A DNA stretch of 64,000 bases, taken from the NCBI GenBank assembly GCA_944326245.1, contig CALVDF010000002.1, forward strand, positions 91,196-155,195, in the 5' to 3' direction. This DNA comes from an uncultured Bacteroidales bacterium (lineage in GTDB: Bacteria; Bacteroidota; Bacteroidia; Bacteroidales; UBA932). Below the pieces are notes generated by a model. It was given only the letters and a program-made list of their open reading frames with translations, did no database searches and was not told the DNA's origin. Every line of letters starts with the position of its first letter. The stretch's first letter is position 1. The translations under genes and the position numbers were made by a program. Shown here in pieces: positions 55,810 to 64,000 of this stretch.

Positions 55810-55838
55810 CAAAAATAAGAATAATTTGCCTATCTTTG
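55810..55838. promoter_or_regulatory. Divergent -7 elements for the TPR gene and ftsE
   Basis: On the minus strand TATTTTTG (55817-55810) faces the TPR gene; on the plus strand TATCTTTG (55831-55838) faces ftsE, 20 bases before its ATG. The two promoters are too close to be used at the same time without interference. Confidence 0.65.
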
Positions 55839-55857
55839 TAAGACAAATTCATTGTTA

Positions 55858-56583
55858 ATGGAAGAAAGCAAAGACCTCCCCATCATACTTTTCGAACACA
55901 CGGACATCTGCAACAGCGGCCATCTGGTGATATCCGACCTCAACATGAGGATCCTCCCCGGCGAGTTCGTATACATCATCGGCAAGGTAGGCAGCGGCAA
56001 GACATCCATCATACGCACCATCATAGGCGAGATACCTGTAACAAAAGGCACCGCAACGGTCGGCGGGTTCAATCTCTGCAAGCTGAAAAAGCGCCAGATT
56101 CCGTATCTGCGGCGCAAGATAGGAGTGGTCTTCCAGGACTTCCAGCTGCTCATGGACAGGTCAGTCCGTGAAAACCTGCGCTTCGTGCTCCGCGCCACGG
56201 GATGGAAAGACCGTCGCAGCATCGATGAACGCATCGGCAAGGTACTGGCCGCAGTGGGCATGGAGCACAAGGCTGAAAGCATGCCGCACCAGCTCTCGGG
56301 CGGTGAACAGCAGAGGATAGCCATAGCCAGGGCCCTGCTCAACAATCCTGAGATCATTCTGGCCGACGAGCCTACAGGCAACCTGGACGGGGACACCGCA
56401 AAGGAGATCATGGAACTGATGGTGAGGATCAACAGGGAAAGAGGTCCGGTAATAATAATGGTTACGCACAACAGGCTGCTGTTCGAGCAGTACCCTGCCC
56501 GCACATTCCTCTGCGAGAAACTCTCCTGCACCGAAGTGCACGAGGAAAATGACGTCCAGCTGGACCTGTCGGAATTCATATAG
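55858..56583 (+). CDS. ftsE: Cell division ABC transporter ATPase FtsE
   Basis: 241 residues from MEESKDLP (a TTG at 55852 is just upstream). ABC motifs: Walker [11 protein letters not shown]-loop VVFQDFQLL, signature [16 protein letters not shown], Walker [13 protein letters not shown], His switch MVTHNR. The [14 protein letters not shown] region and length match FtsE, which with FtsX activates septal peptidoglycan hydrolases. FtsX is not in this window, which is unusual for the usual ftsEX pair but common in Bacteroidota. Confidence 0.85.
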   Translation: MEESKDLPIILFEHTDICNSGHLVISDLNMRILPGEFVYIIGKVGSGKTSIIRTIIGEIPVTKGTATVGGFNLCKLKKRQIPYLRRKIGVVFQDFQLLMDRSVRENLRFVLRATGWKDRRSIDERIGKVLAAVGMEHKAESMPHQLSGGEQQRIAIARALLNNPEIILADEPTGNLDGDTAKEIMELMVRINRERGPVIIMVTHNRLLFEQYPARTFLCEKLSCTEVHEENDVQLDLSEFI

Positions 56584-56586
56584 GCC

Positions 56587-57225
56587 ATGACTGTAAATGA
56601 AAGATACGCCAGTATCCTCGGATGGTTCTCGGCCAACCGCCCGGCAGCACAGTCGGAGCTTGACTTCAAAGACGGCTACCAGCTAATCGTCGCTGTCATC
56701 CTATCGGCACAATGCACCGACAAGAGGGTCAATACAGTGACCCCTGCCCTCTTCAGGAAGTATCCCGATCCTGAATCACTCGCCAAGGCATCGTTCGAAG
56801 ACGTACTCGGAATAATAAAATCCGTCTCCTACCCCAACAGCAAGGCCCGTCATCTCATCGCCATGGCAGCCAAACTCGTCAGCGACTTCCATTCGGTGAT
56901 ACCCTCGGACACCGAAAGCCTTACCAGCCTTCCAGGCGTAGGGCGCAAGACCGCCAACGTGGTCGCTTCCATCCTGTACGGCAAACCGGTCATAGCCGTA
57001 GACACACACGTGCTGCGCGTCTCCAACCGGCTGGGGCTCTCAGACGGCAAGACACCGGAAAAAGTAGAAGCCGACCTGGAAAAGCACATTCCGGTCGAAC
57101 TAAGAGCCATATCGCACCACTGGCTGATACTGCACGGACGGTACATCTGCACGGCACGCAATCCCAAATGCGGGGAATGCCCGCTTTCGCAGTGGTGCAG
57201 GTCCTACACGGATTCACGGAAATGA
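56587..57225 (+). CDS. nth: Endonuclease III
   Basis: 212 residues. The helix-hairpin-helix [12 protein letters not shown] carries the catalytic Lys (in GRKTA), followed by the catalytic Asp in [14 protein letters not shown]. The C-terminal C-x6-C-x2-C-x5-C (Cys188, 195, 198, 204) binds the [4Fe-4S] cluster. It removes oxidised pyrimidines in base excision repair. It starts 3 bases after ftsE and overlaps xerD. Confidence 0.95.
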   Translation: MTVNERYASILGWFSANRPAAQSELDFKDGYQLIVAVILSAQCTDKRVNTVTPALFRKYPDPESLAKASFEDVLGIIKSVSYPNSKARHLIAMAAKLVSDFHSVIPSDTESLTSLPGVGRKTANVVASILYGKPVIAVDTHVLRVSNRLGLSDGKTPEKVEADLEKHIPVELRAISHHWLILHGRYICTARNPKCGECPLSQWCRSYTDSRK

Positions 57226-58109
57226 CAGACTGGAAAGACATACTCTCCGACTACCGTGCCTACCTGCGCATAGAACGGTCCCTGTCACCCAACACCGTAG
57301 CATCCTACCTGAGTGACATCCGCAAACTGATGCACATGTACCCTGACAGACGTCCGGAGGACCTCGGCAGCGAAGACCTGAGCGGATTTCTGGCAACCGA
57401 AGCGGGCAACGGGATATCAAAAAGAAGCCAGTCCAGGCTGGTAAGTTCGATCAAGAGTTTCTACGGATTCATGGAAATGGAGGGAAGGCTACGCAACAAC
57501 CCGGCCGAGACCATAGAGTCCCCCAAGATATCCCGCCACATTCCCACTGTCCTGTCTGTAGAGGAAATAGACCGCATAATATCGTCAGTCGACCTGTCTT
57601 CGCCCGAAGGGCACCGCAACCGCGCCATCATGGAAGTGCTCTACTCCTGCGGACTGAGGGTCAGCGAACTGGTATCCCTCCGCATCTCGGATCTGTTCCT
57701 CGACGAATCCTTCATACGCGTCATAGGCAAGGGCAACAAGCAGCGGCTTGTACCCATAGGGGAACCGGCAATCCGGGCAGTGAAACTTTACCTCTCCCAG
57801 ACAAGGAGGGCGTTCGCATCAGGAAAGAACGAAGACATCCTGTTCCTCAACCGGCGCGGAGGAAAAATGTCCAGACAGATGGTATTTCTCATAATCAAAA
57901 GACAATGCGACGCAGCCGGCATCACCAAGGAAATCTCCCCGCACACATTCCGGCATTCCTTTGCCACCCACCTCGTGGAGAACGGGGCAGACCTGCGGGC
58001 AGTGCAGCAGATGCTGGGCCACGAAAGCATCCTCACGACCGAGATATATACCCACATGGACTCCCGCAAATGGCAGGAGGCCATACTTTCCAGACATCCC
58101 AGAAAATGA
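57222..58109 (+). CDS. xerD: Tyrosine recombinase XerD
   Basis: 295 residues from the ATG in the ATGA overlap with nth (the frame is open further upstream but without support). N-terminal SAM-like core-binding domain (DYRAYLRIERSLSPNT), then the catalytic domain: Arg in YSCGLRVSEL (about 145), Lys in VIGKGNKQRLVPIG, HTFRHSFATHL (about 241-251), LGHESILTTEIYTH with the nucleophilic Tyr. The size fits host XerD, which resolves chromosome dimers at dif. It is not the prophage integrase, as it lies far outside the element. Confidence 0.9.
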   Translation: MTDWKDILSDYRAYLRIERSLSPNTVASYLSDIRKLMHMYPDRRPEDLGSEDLSGFLATEAGNGISKRSQSRLVSSIKSFYGFMEMEGRLRNNPAETIESPKISRHIPTVLSVEEIDRIISSVDLSSPEGHRNRAIMEVLYSCGLRVSELVSLRISDLFLDESFIRVIGKGNKQRLVPIGEPAIRAVKLYLSQTRRAFASGKNEDILFLNRRGGKMSRQMVFLIIKRQCDAAGITKEISPHTFRHSFATHLVENGADLRAVQQMLGHESILTTEIYTHMDSRKWQEAILSRHPRK

Positions 58110-58111
58110 AA

Positions 58112-58145
58112 AGAGGCGCCGAAAGTATTTCAGTGCCTCTTTTTC
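58112..58145 (+). terminator. Bidirectional terminator between xerD and tRNA-Arg
   Basis: AGAGGC pairs with GCCTCT (with extended inner pairing GAAA/TTTC), followed by TTTT on the plus strand and T-rich sequence on the minus strand. It can end both converging transcripts. Confidence 0.85.
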
Positions 58146-58147
58146 TG

Positions 58148-58219
58148 TAGCCCCAACAGGACTCGAACCTGTATTTAAAGTTTAGGAAACTTCCGTTCTA
58201 TCCCTTGAACTATGGGGCC
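58148..58219 (-). tRNA. tRNA-Arg (CCT)
   Basis: 72 nt. Acceptor GGCCCCA/TGGGGCT with discriminator A; D arm GTTC/GAAC; anticodon loop TTCCTAA giving anticodon CCT (reads AGG); T loop TTCGAGT on a CAGG-type stem. CCA is not encoded. All arms are intact, unlike the phage tRNA-like RNA. Confidence 0.95.
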
Positions 58220-58230
58220 GCTGCAAAATT

Positions 58231-59175
58231 TTAGCGTGCAAATATAGTGAATTTTTCCATTAATCCACAATTTAATACATTTTCAGCCTTCAGAATCATC
58301 TTGGCAATGGCCTTGGGAGTTGATCTGCCGTGACCTATGATAACAGTCGAGGACACCCCCAGGACCGGAGTCCCGCCGTATTCCTCATAGTTGAAAAGGT
58401 CTATGTAAGAATCATGAATGCCTCGGGCACAGGCTATTTCGTAGAATCCTTCGGCCTGTTTGAGGAATATATTGCCGGTAAATCCGTCAGTCACCACCAC
58501 ATCAGTGCAGTCCGCCGTAAAAAGGCTGTCAGGCTCCACATTGCCGACAAAACGGTAATCCCCGGAAACTGCCATCAGGCGGTACGCCTCCCTGGCCACC
58601 AGATGGCCCTTGCCGCCCTCCCCTCCTATATTCAGCAGAGCTACTCTCGGGTCCTCCACGCCCAGGACACTTTTCGCGTATATGCTGCCCAGCCATGCGA
58701 AATGGCAATACTGCTCCGGACGGCACTCCGCGTTGAAACCCACATCCAGCAGCAGAATCTTCCTGCCGGACAGGCCGGGCAATTCCACCGATATGCACGG
58801 ACGGTGGACTCCATGCACTATACCGAGTCTGGTGCAGCAGGCTGTCATCATTGCTCCCGTGTTGCCGGTACCGGCGAACGCATCTATCTCTCCCGCAGCC
58901 AGCATATCGAAACCGCGGACAAGGGAAGAGTCCGTCTTCCTGCTGACGGACAGGGCCGGATGATCCGAGAAGGTAATCCTCTCGGAACAATGCACTATAT
59001 TAAAATTACCGGGGCTGCAACCCAATCGGCTGCATGCTCCGGTAATAGCATTCCCGTCTCCCAGGAGATATATCTCGAAACCGCCTCCGCTTCCGTTCAG
59101 AGCCTCCAGAGCTCCGGCAACCTCATTGTCCGGGGCAAAGTCGCCTCCCATGGCGTCAAGGCCGATTCTAAGCAT
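58231..59175 (-). CDS. plsX: Phosphate acyltransferase PlsX
   Basis: 314 residues. The start RIGLDAMGGDFAPDNEV is diagnostic; later motifs GNTGAMMTACCTRLG and VVTDGFTGNIFLKQAEG fit. PlsX makes acyl-phosphate from acyl-ACP for phospholipid synthesis. It sits downstream of rpmF and DUF177 in the widely conserved order. fabH, which often follows, is absent; tRNA-Arg lies there instead. Confidence 0.95.
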   Translation of the reverse strand: MLRIGLDAMGGDFAPDNEVAGALEALNGSGGGFEIYLLGDGNAITGACSRLGCSPGNFNIVHCSERITFSDHPALSVSRKTDSSLVRGFDMLAAGEIDAFAGTGNTGAMMTACCTRLGIVHGVHRPCISVELPGLSGRKILLLDVGFNAECRPEQYCHFAWLGSIYAKSVLGVEDPRVALLNIGGEGGKGHLVAREAYRLMAVSGDYRFVGNVEPDSLFTADCTDVVVTDGFTGNIFLKQAEGFYEIACARGIHDSYIDLFNYEEYGGTPVLGVSSTVIIGHGRSTPKAIAKMILKAENVLNCGLMEKFTIFAR

Positions 59176-59183
59176 CCTCAGAC

Positions 59184-59366
59184 CTACTCGACGTTCTTTT
59201 CAACCATCAGACGGCCGCGATAGTAGCCACACTCGGGGCATACGCGGTGATAAAGTACTGTGGCTCCACAGTTGGAGCAAGTGGAAAGTGCGGGGAGAGT
59301 CAGTTTGTCATGTGTTCTGCGTTTGTCCCTGCGCTGCTTTGAAAGTTTGTGTTTGGGATGTGCCAT
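59184..59366 (-). CDS. rpmF: 50S ribosomal protein L32
   Basis: 60 residues: basic start AHPKHKLSKQRRDKRRTH, then a zinc ribbon C-x2-C ... C-x2-C (CSNCG and CPECG). Size and position between DUF177 and plsX are standard. The paired cysteines mark it as the zinc-binding C+ form. Confidence 0.97.
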   Translation of the reverse strand: MAHPKHKLSKQRRDKRRTHDKLTLPALSTCSNCGATVLYHRVCPECGYYRGRLMVEKNVE

Positions 59367-59388
59367 CTTATTCTAAATTTTATTGTTT

Positions 59389-59841
59389 CTATTTCAATAT
59401 ATCTTTCAGTCTTTCCATCATCTCGGGATCACACTCGCCTTCCGGATGAACCTTCTTGATAGGGAGCCCGAGATTGACATAGTCATATATGATCTGGCTC
59501 AAGTCTATCTCCGACGAACTGTTGTCCAGCAGTATCACCTCGTCCGAAGCCCCTTCCTCCGCCTCGTCGGCATAGGAGGAAAACATCACCTGAAAAGGCA
59601 TCTGCACGTCCAGCGGAATCCTGAGGTCCGCAAGGCACCTGTCACACTTTACCGTCACTTCCCCGGTGATTCCAAGATCCAGAGTCATGCGACCGTTTTC
59701 TTTGGTAATCAACGCATTGACATCCAAATCCGCATCCGAGACCGTATCACTCTCGTATGCTTCGAAGAAGCTCCCGTCCACCTTGAAACTGAACGGATGC
59801 TCTCCGTTGGAAAGCCCTCTTATCCCTATCTTGCAATTCAT
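59389..59841 (-). CDS. DUF177 (YceD) family protein
   Basis: 150 residues. The motif VKCDRCLADLRIPLD (about 63-77) is typical of DUF177, a family found before rpmF and linked to 23S rRNA maturation or ribosome assembly in other bacteria. A C-terminal acidic part and the operon with rpmF and plsX support the call. Confidence 0.85.
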   Translation of the reverse strand: MNCKIGIRGLSNGEHPFSFKVDGSFFEAYESDTVSDADLDVNALITKENGRMTLDLGITGEVTVKCDRCLADLRIPLDVQMPFQVMFSSYADEAEEGASDEVILLDNSSSEIDLSQIIYDYVNLGLPIKKVHPEGECDPEMMERLKDILK

Positions 59842-59861
59842 TTCCCGACAATTAAGGGCGG

Positions 59862-59869
59862 CAAAGATA
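59862..59869 (-). promoter_or_regulatory. -7 element of the DUF177-rpmF-plsX operon
   Basis: TATCTTTG on the minus strand, 20 bases before the DUF177 start. Confidence 0.6.
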
Positions 59870-59907
59870 TAAAATTTTTCGATATTCCGAAATTGTTTCT
59901 GACTTTT

Positions 59908-61710
59908 TTATTGGGCTCTCCTGCGTTTTCTCTCGTTCTCGTCCAGAATAATCTTCCTCAGACGCATGTGGTGCGGGGTCACTTCCACCAGCTCGTCCTC
60001 CTGGATATACTCCAGAGCTTCCTCCAGAGAGAACCTGATCGGAGGAGGCAGCATCACCTTCTCGTCCGAACCGGAAGCCCTCATGTTCGTCAGCTTCTTG
60101 GTCTTGCATATGTTGATCGCCAGGTCGCTCGCACGCGTATGCTCTCCCACTACCTGCCCTGCATAAATCTCCTCTCCGGGATCAATGAAGAAGCGGCCGC
60201 GGTCCTGGAGCTTGTCCATGGCATAAGCCACGGAGAGTCCTGTCTCCAGCGACACGAGAGAACCGTTGTTGCGCTTTTCTATCTCACCCTTGTACGGCTC
60301 GTAGCCCTTGAAACGGTGAGCCACCACTGCCTCGCCCTGGGTTGCCGTCATCAGATTGCTCCTGAGACCGATAAGTCCCCTGGAAGGAATGTCGAATTCC
60401 AGATGCGCCCTGTCCCCCCTGGTTTCCATATGAGTCAGGGATGCCTTCCTGCGGGTGGAAATTTCGATTGCCTTTCCGACCATATCCTCCGGCAGGTCTA
60501 TTGTCAGAAGCTCTATAGGCTCGCAACGTACACCGTTGATATTCTTGTCGATCACCTTGGGCTGTCCCACCTGCAGCTCGAACCCCTCACGGCGCATAGT
60601 CTCGATCAGGATCGACAGGTGCAGCACTCCGCGCCCGTATACGATGAACGAATCGGCGCCGAGACCAGGCTTTACCCTGAGAGCCAGATTCTTCTCCAGC
60701 TCATGCTCAAGGCGTTCCTTCAGATGTCTGGAGGTAACATATTTGCCGTCGCGTCCGAAGAACGGGGAGTCGTTGATGGTAAAGAGCATACTCATCGTAG
60801 GCTCATCCACAGTGATGGGCGGCAGGGCCTCAGGATTCTCATAATCGGCTATGGTATCTCCTATCTCAAAATCCTCTATACCTACGGCTGCACATATATC
60901 GCCGCATTCCACTTTTTCCGCACTCTTCTTGTCCAGCCCCTGGAACACCATCAGGTCCTTGATGCGCTGCTTCTCTATCGTGCCGTCCTTCTTGCAGAGA
61001 GATATCTGCATCCCAGCCGTCAGCGTGCCGCGGCTTACCCTGCCCACGGCGATACGGCCTACGTAAGGAGAATACTCCAGAGACGATATCAGCATCTGCG
61101 GGGTACCCTCAACATATTTGGGCGCAGGGATCTCGGCCACGATGGTATCGAGCAGAGGTATTATGTCATTGGTAGGCTTTCTCCAGTCCAGAGACATCCA
61201 GCCCTGCTTTGCACTTCCGTACACGGTCTTGAAATCCAGCTGGTCCTCGGTAGCGTTGAGCGAGAACATCAGGTCGAACACCTGCTCGTTGACCTCGTCG
61301 GGACGGCAGTTGGGCTTATCCACCTTATTGATTACGACAATCGGTTTCTTGCCCATCTCGATGGCCTTCTGCAGCACAAAACGGGTCTGCGGCATGGTTC
61401 CCTCGAAAGCGTCCACAAGCAGCAGCACTCCGTCCGCCATATTCAGGACCCTTTCTACCTCACCACCGAAATCGGCGTGGCCCGGAGTGTCTATAATGTT
61501 GATTTTTATGCCTTTATACGGCACAGACACATTCTTGGCGAGGATTGTGATACCTCTTTCACGCTCCAGGTCATTGTTGTCCAGAATCAGGTCGCCCCCG
61601 TGCTTTCCGTCCTCTCTGACGAGCTTTGCCTGATATATCATTCTGTCCACCAGGGTGGTCTTGCCGTGGTCGACATGGGCGATAATGGCTATATTTCTTA
61701 TGTTTTGCAT
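59908..61710 (-). CDS. typA: GTPase TypA/BipA
   Basis: 600 residues. G1 IAHVDHGKTTLVD, G2/switch ERGITILAKN, G3 DTPGHADFGGE, G4 INKVDKP; then EF-Tu-like barrel and the TypA-type C-terminus (TRASDLAINICKTKKLTNMR). This ribosome-binding GTPase assists 50S assembly and stress adaptation. Length matches the family. It is divergent from guaA. Confidence 0.97.
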   Translation of the reverse strand: MQNIRNIAIIAHVDHGKTTLVDRMIYQAKLVREDGKHGGDLILDNNDLERERGITILAKNVSVPYKGIKINIIDTPGHADFGGEVERVLNMADGVLLLVDAFEGTMPQTRFVLQKAIEMGKKPIVVINKVDKPNCRPDEVNEQVFDLMFSLNATEDQLDFKTVYGSAKQGWMSLDWRKPTNDIIPLLDTIVAEIPAPKYVEGTPQMLISSLEYSPYVGRIAVGRVSRGTLTAGMQISLCKKDGTIEKQRIKDLMVFQGLDKKSAEKVECGDICAAVGIEDFEIGDTIADYENPEALPPITVDEPTMSMLFTINDSPFFGRDGKYVTSRHLKERLEHELEKNLALRVKPGLGADSFIVYGRGVLHLSILIETMRREGFELQVGQPKVIDKNINGVRCEPIELLTIDLPEDMVGKAIEISTRRKASLTHMETRGDRAHLEFDIPSRGLIGLRSNLMTATQGEAVVAHRFKGYEPYKGEIEKRNNGSLVSLETGLSVAYAMDKLQDRGRFFIDPGEEIYAGQVVGEHTRASDLAINICKTKKLTNMRASGSDEKVMLPPPIRFSLEEALEYIQEDELVEVTPHHMRLRKIILDENERKRRRAQ

Positions 61711-61720
61711 ATTCGGGGCG

Positions 61721-61748
61721 CAAAATTAATTCAATTTACTTAAATTTG
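61721..61748. promoter_or_regulatory. Divergent -7 elements for typA and guaA
   Basis: TAATTTTG on the minus strand (61728-61721) faces typA; TAAATTTG on the plus strand (61741-61748) faces guaA, 38 bases before its ATG. TTTG -33 boxes are weak for both. Confidence 0.6.
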
Positions 61749-61786
61749 CACTTTGACATTAAAAATTAACAGCATCCATACATACT

Positions 61787-63388
61787 ATGACGGAGAAGAT
61801 CATCATCCTCGATTTCGGTTCCCAGGTCACGCAGCTCATAGGCCGCAGGCTCAGGGAACTGAATGTTTATTGCGAAATCCATCCTTTCAACAAGATACCG
61901 GCCCTCGACGACAGCGTCAGGGGCGTAATCCTCTCGGGCAGTCCCTGGTCCGTACGTGACCCCAAGGCACCCTCACCCGATCTCTCCGGCATCAAGGGAC
62001 GCTACCCCATGCTGTGCATCTGCTACGGAGCCCAGTACATCGCCCAGCGCTACGGCGGCGAAGTCAACCCCTCGATCGCCAGGGAATACGGTAGGGCGAT
62101 ACTCCACATCACGGCCCAATGCCCCCTGTTCGAAGGGATCCCCACTGATTCCCAGGTATGGATGTCCCACGGCGATACCATCGCACGCCTTCCCGAGGGA
62201 GGAGAAGTTATCGCTTCTACAGACGACGTCGTCAATGCAGCATATCATATAAAAGGTGAGGACACCTGGTGCGTACAGTTCCACCCCGAGGTCTTCCACT
62301 CGGTGTACGGTCCTAAAATCCTCGAAAACTTCGCGATGCGCATCTGCGGATGCAAGGGTGACTGGACACCGGCCTCATTCATCGAAAGCTCCATCCAGTC
62401 CCTGAGAGAGAAGATAGGCAGCGACAATGTCATCCTCGGCCTCTCCGGAGGTGTGGACTCTTCAGTGGCCGCAGTCCTGCTCCATAAGGCCATAGGCCGC
62501 CAGCTGCACTGCATCTTCGTCAACAACGGCCTGCTGCGCAAGGATGAATACACCTCAGTCCTCGCCTCATACCAGGATATGGGGCTCAATGTCCGCGGAG
62601 TCGATGCCACAGAGCTGTTCCTCAAGGCCCTCGACGGCATATCCGACCCCGAAGCCAAACGCAAGGCCATCGGCCGCACCTTCATCGAAGTGTTCGATGC
62701 CGAAGCCCGCAAGATAGAAAACGCATCCTGGCTAGCACAGGGTACCATATACCCGGACGTGATAGAATCCACTTCCGTCAACGGTCCCTCCCAGACCATC
62801 AAATCCCACCACAACGTGGGCGGTCTGCCGGAAGAGATGAACCTCAAGATAGTAGAGCCACTGCGTTCCCTCTTCAAGGATGAGGTCCGCAGAGTCGGAA
62901 GAGCACTCGGGATCAAGAACTCCCTCATCTCCCGCCATCCGTTCCCCGGCCCCGGCCTCGGTATCAGGGTACTCGGAGAAGTGACCCGCGAAAAGCTGGA
63001 AATCCTCCGCAATGCCGATGCCATATACATCGACGCCCTCCGCTCCACCCCCGCACCCGAAGGCTGGCAACCTGCATCAGGAGCCGCCGCAACAGGCGGC
63101 ACAGAGACAGGGGAAGGCTTCCTGACCCTCTACGACTGCATCTGGCAGGCCGGCACCATACTGCCCCCCGTCCGCAGCGTGGGAGTCATGGGCGATGAAC
63201 GCACATACGAATACACCATCGCACTCAGGGCCGTAGTCTCCACCGACGGCATGACCGCCGACTGGGTACACCTCCCCTACGAATTCCTCGCGAAAGTCTC
63301 CAACGACATCATCAACAAAGTCCGTGGAGTCAACAGGGTAGTCTACGACATCTCCTCGAAACCGCCTGCAACCATCGAGTGGGAATAA
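61787..63388 (+). CDS. guaA: GMP synthase (glutamine-hydrolysing)
   Basis: 533 residues. The N-terminal class I amidotransferase has [15 protein letters not shown], the nucleophilic Cys in [11 protein letters not shown] and QFHPEVFHS. The ATP-pyrophosphatase part has [13 protein letters not shown]. The C-terminal dimer domain ends [13 protein letters not shown]. It converts XMP to GMP. An insert of about 20 residues (Pro/Ala/Gly-rich, about residues 423-443) lies in the dimer domain and explains the length above the usual 510-525. Confidence 0.97.
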   Translation: MTEKIIILDFGSQVTQLIGRRLRELNVYCEIHPFNKIPALDDSVRGVILSGSPWSVRDPKAPSPDLSGIKGRYPMLCICYGAQYIAQRYGGEVNPSIAREYGRAILHITAQCPLFEGIPTDSQVWMSHGDTIARLPEGGEVIASTDDVVNAAYHIKGEDTWCVQFHPEVFHSVYGPKILENFAMRICGCKGDWTPASFIESSIQSLREKIGSDNVILGLSGGVDSSVAAVLLHKAIGRQLHCIFVNNGLLRKDEYTSVLASYQDMGLNVRGVDATELFLKALDGISDPEAKRKAIGRTFIEVFDAEARKIENASWLAQGTIYPDVIESTSVNGPSQTIKSHHNVGGLPEEMNLKIVEPLRSLFKDEVRRVGRALGIKNSLISRHPFPGPGLGIRVLGEVTREKLEILRNADAIYIDALRSTPAPEGWQPASGAAATGGTETGEGFLTLYDCIWQAGTILPPVRSVGVMGDERTYEYTIALRAVVSTDGMTADWVHLPYEFLAKVSNDIINKVRGVNRVVYDISSKPPATIEWE

Positions 63389-63401
63389 CCACCCGCTCCA
63401 C

Positions 63402-63510
63402 AGCAGTGCAGAGCTGTGCCGGTCGGCGCCGAGCAGTGCAGAGCTGTGCCGAGCATTGCGGACCAGTGCAGAGCCGTGCCGACCAGTGCAGACCAGTGCC
63501 GACAGTCCTG
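63402..63510. repeat. GC-rich imperfect tandem repeats after guaA
   Basis: At least five related units of the type CAGTGCAGAGCTGTGCCGA, each about 19-28 bases. They read in several frames, but no unit-length ORF is convincing. Between 63511 and 64000 I see no gene, only scattered CACTTTCCCG-like short repeats near 63660-63750. Confidence 0.65.
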
Positions 63511-64000
63511 CCCAGCCGCAGGAACACCCCCCTGCAACAGGGACACCGCCCTGCCGAAGCCACCGGAGCGGAACACCGTTCTGCCCCACACCAGCCACCG
63601 TGCACCGGGATGCCCCCCGATTACAATAAGTTGACAACCGGGGGAAAGTGGCCATTGCTACTGTTTGCTTGACACTTTCCCGTAGTCCCTACCGTGTTCT
63701 ACACACTTTCCCGCAGGCCACCCGCCACAGACAGCTACACTTTCAATCCACGAGGAAATCCAAGAGGACAACCTCAACCCAACATGACATGACGCATATT
63801 ACAACCGGACATGCCGTTCCAGCACAGACCGCATACCTCATCTCATCCTAACATCGCACCCATTCGGTCCTTCGTCCACAATCCACTGACCCACAAAGTA
63901 TTACGCCAATACGGCCAATTTGCAGCAATGTTAGGATGCCCGAAAAACTGCCCAAGCAGACCACCTCGCCACTGCAGAGCCCATACTGATAGTCGTCCGT

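Noticed and set aside
57222..58109. Prophage integrase
   Set aside because: The gene is a standard XerD coupled to nth, outside the prophage and in a host gene cluster.
63402..63510. CRISPR array or coding repeat
   Set aside because: Units are imperfect and contiguous, and no frame gives a convincing protein.

Overview
The window is a Bacteroidales chromosome segment (phylum Bacteroidota) carrying most of a siphovirus-like prophage. The host call rests on many TTTG-N19-21-TAnnTTTG promoters, a tmRNA with a GNNNYALAA tag, a serine-palmitoyltransferase-like enzyme, and a BACON domain. A gut genus is plausible, but the genus cannot be fixed from sequence alone.

Bases 1 to about 44.8 kb are prophage, with nearly all genes on the + strand. 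The left end and the integrase lie outside the window. Layout: a small DNA-binding protein; portal; a MuF-type minor head protein with a long toxin-like C-terminal extension (2.4-4.8 kb); small early-type genes including an LPD29-domain protein and SSB (5.2-7.8 kb); a metabolic operon (7.8-13.1 kb); terminase (13.1-15.0 kb); two small genes; scaffold, decoration protein and major capsid with a C-terminal BACON domain (16.3-19.1 kb); head-tail joining and tail genes (19.1-26.1 kb); Dit/Tal baseplate proteins, the latter fused to a long fibre with an S74-type chaperone (26.1-32.5 kb); shuffled appendage paralogues (32.4-36.1 kb); lysis genes with holin-like proteins, a GH19 endolysin and a one-piece spanin (36.9-40.3 kb); a RuvC-like nuclease, a DnaA-domain-IV-like protein, and a run of small late proteins up to 44.8 kb. 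Base composition moves from AT-richer to GC-richer near 28.57 kb, inside the fibre gene, which suggests modular assembly.

The most unusual region is 7.83-13.06 kb. One promoter appears to drive a DUF488 gene, a 70-nt tRNA-like RNA with an intact acceptor stem, D arm and T arm but a degenerate anticodon arm, and four overlapping genes: opine-dehydrogenase-like, COOH-NH2 amidoligase, ParB/sulfiredoxin-fold protein, and ATP-grasp ligase. This looks like a phage-borne pathway that joins amino acids by amide bonds, possibly using an aminoacylated tRNA-like RNA. The product is unknown.

The prophage abuts the 3' end of ssrA (tmRNA, minus strand, 44878-45270), a classic integration site. Beyond it are conserved host genes: HD-type c-di-AMP phosphodiesterase (PgpH-like), serine palmitoyltransferase-like enzyme, gyrB, an outer-membrane barrel plus TPR protein pair, then divergently ftsE-nth-xerD, tRNA-Arg(CCT), the DUF177-rpmF-plsX operon, typA, and guaA. 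Intergenic tandem repeats lie next to ssrA and after guaA.
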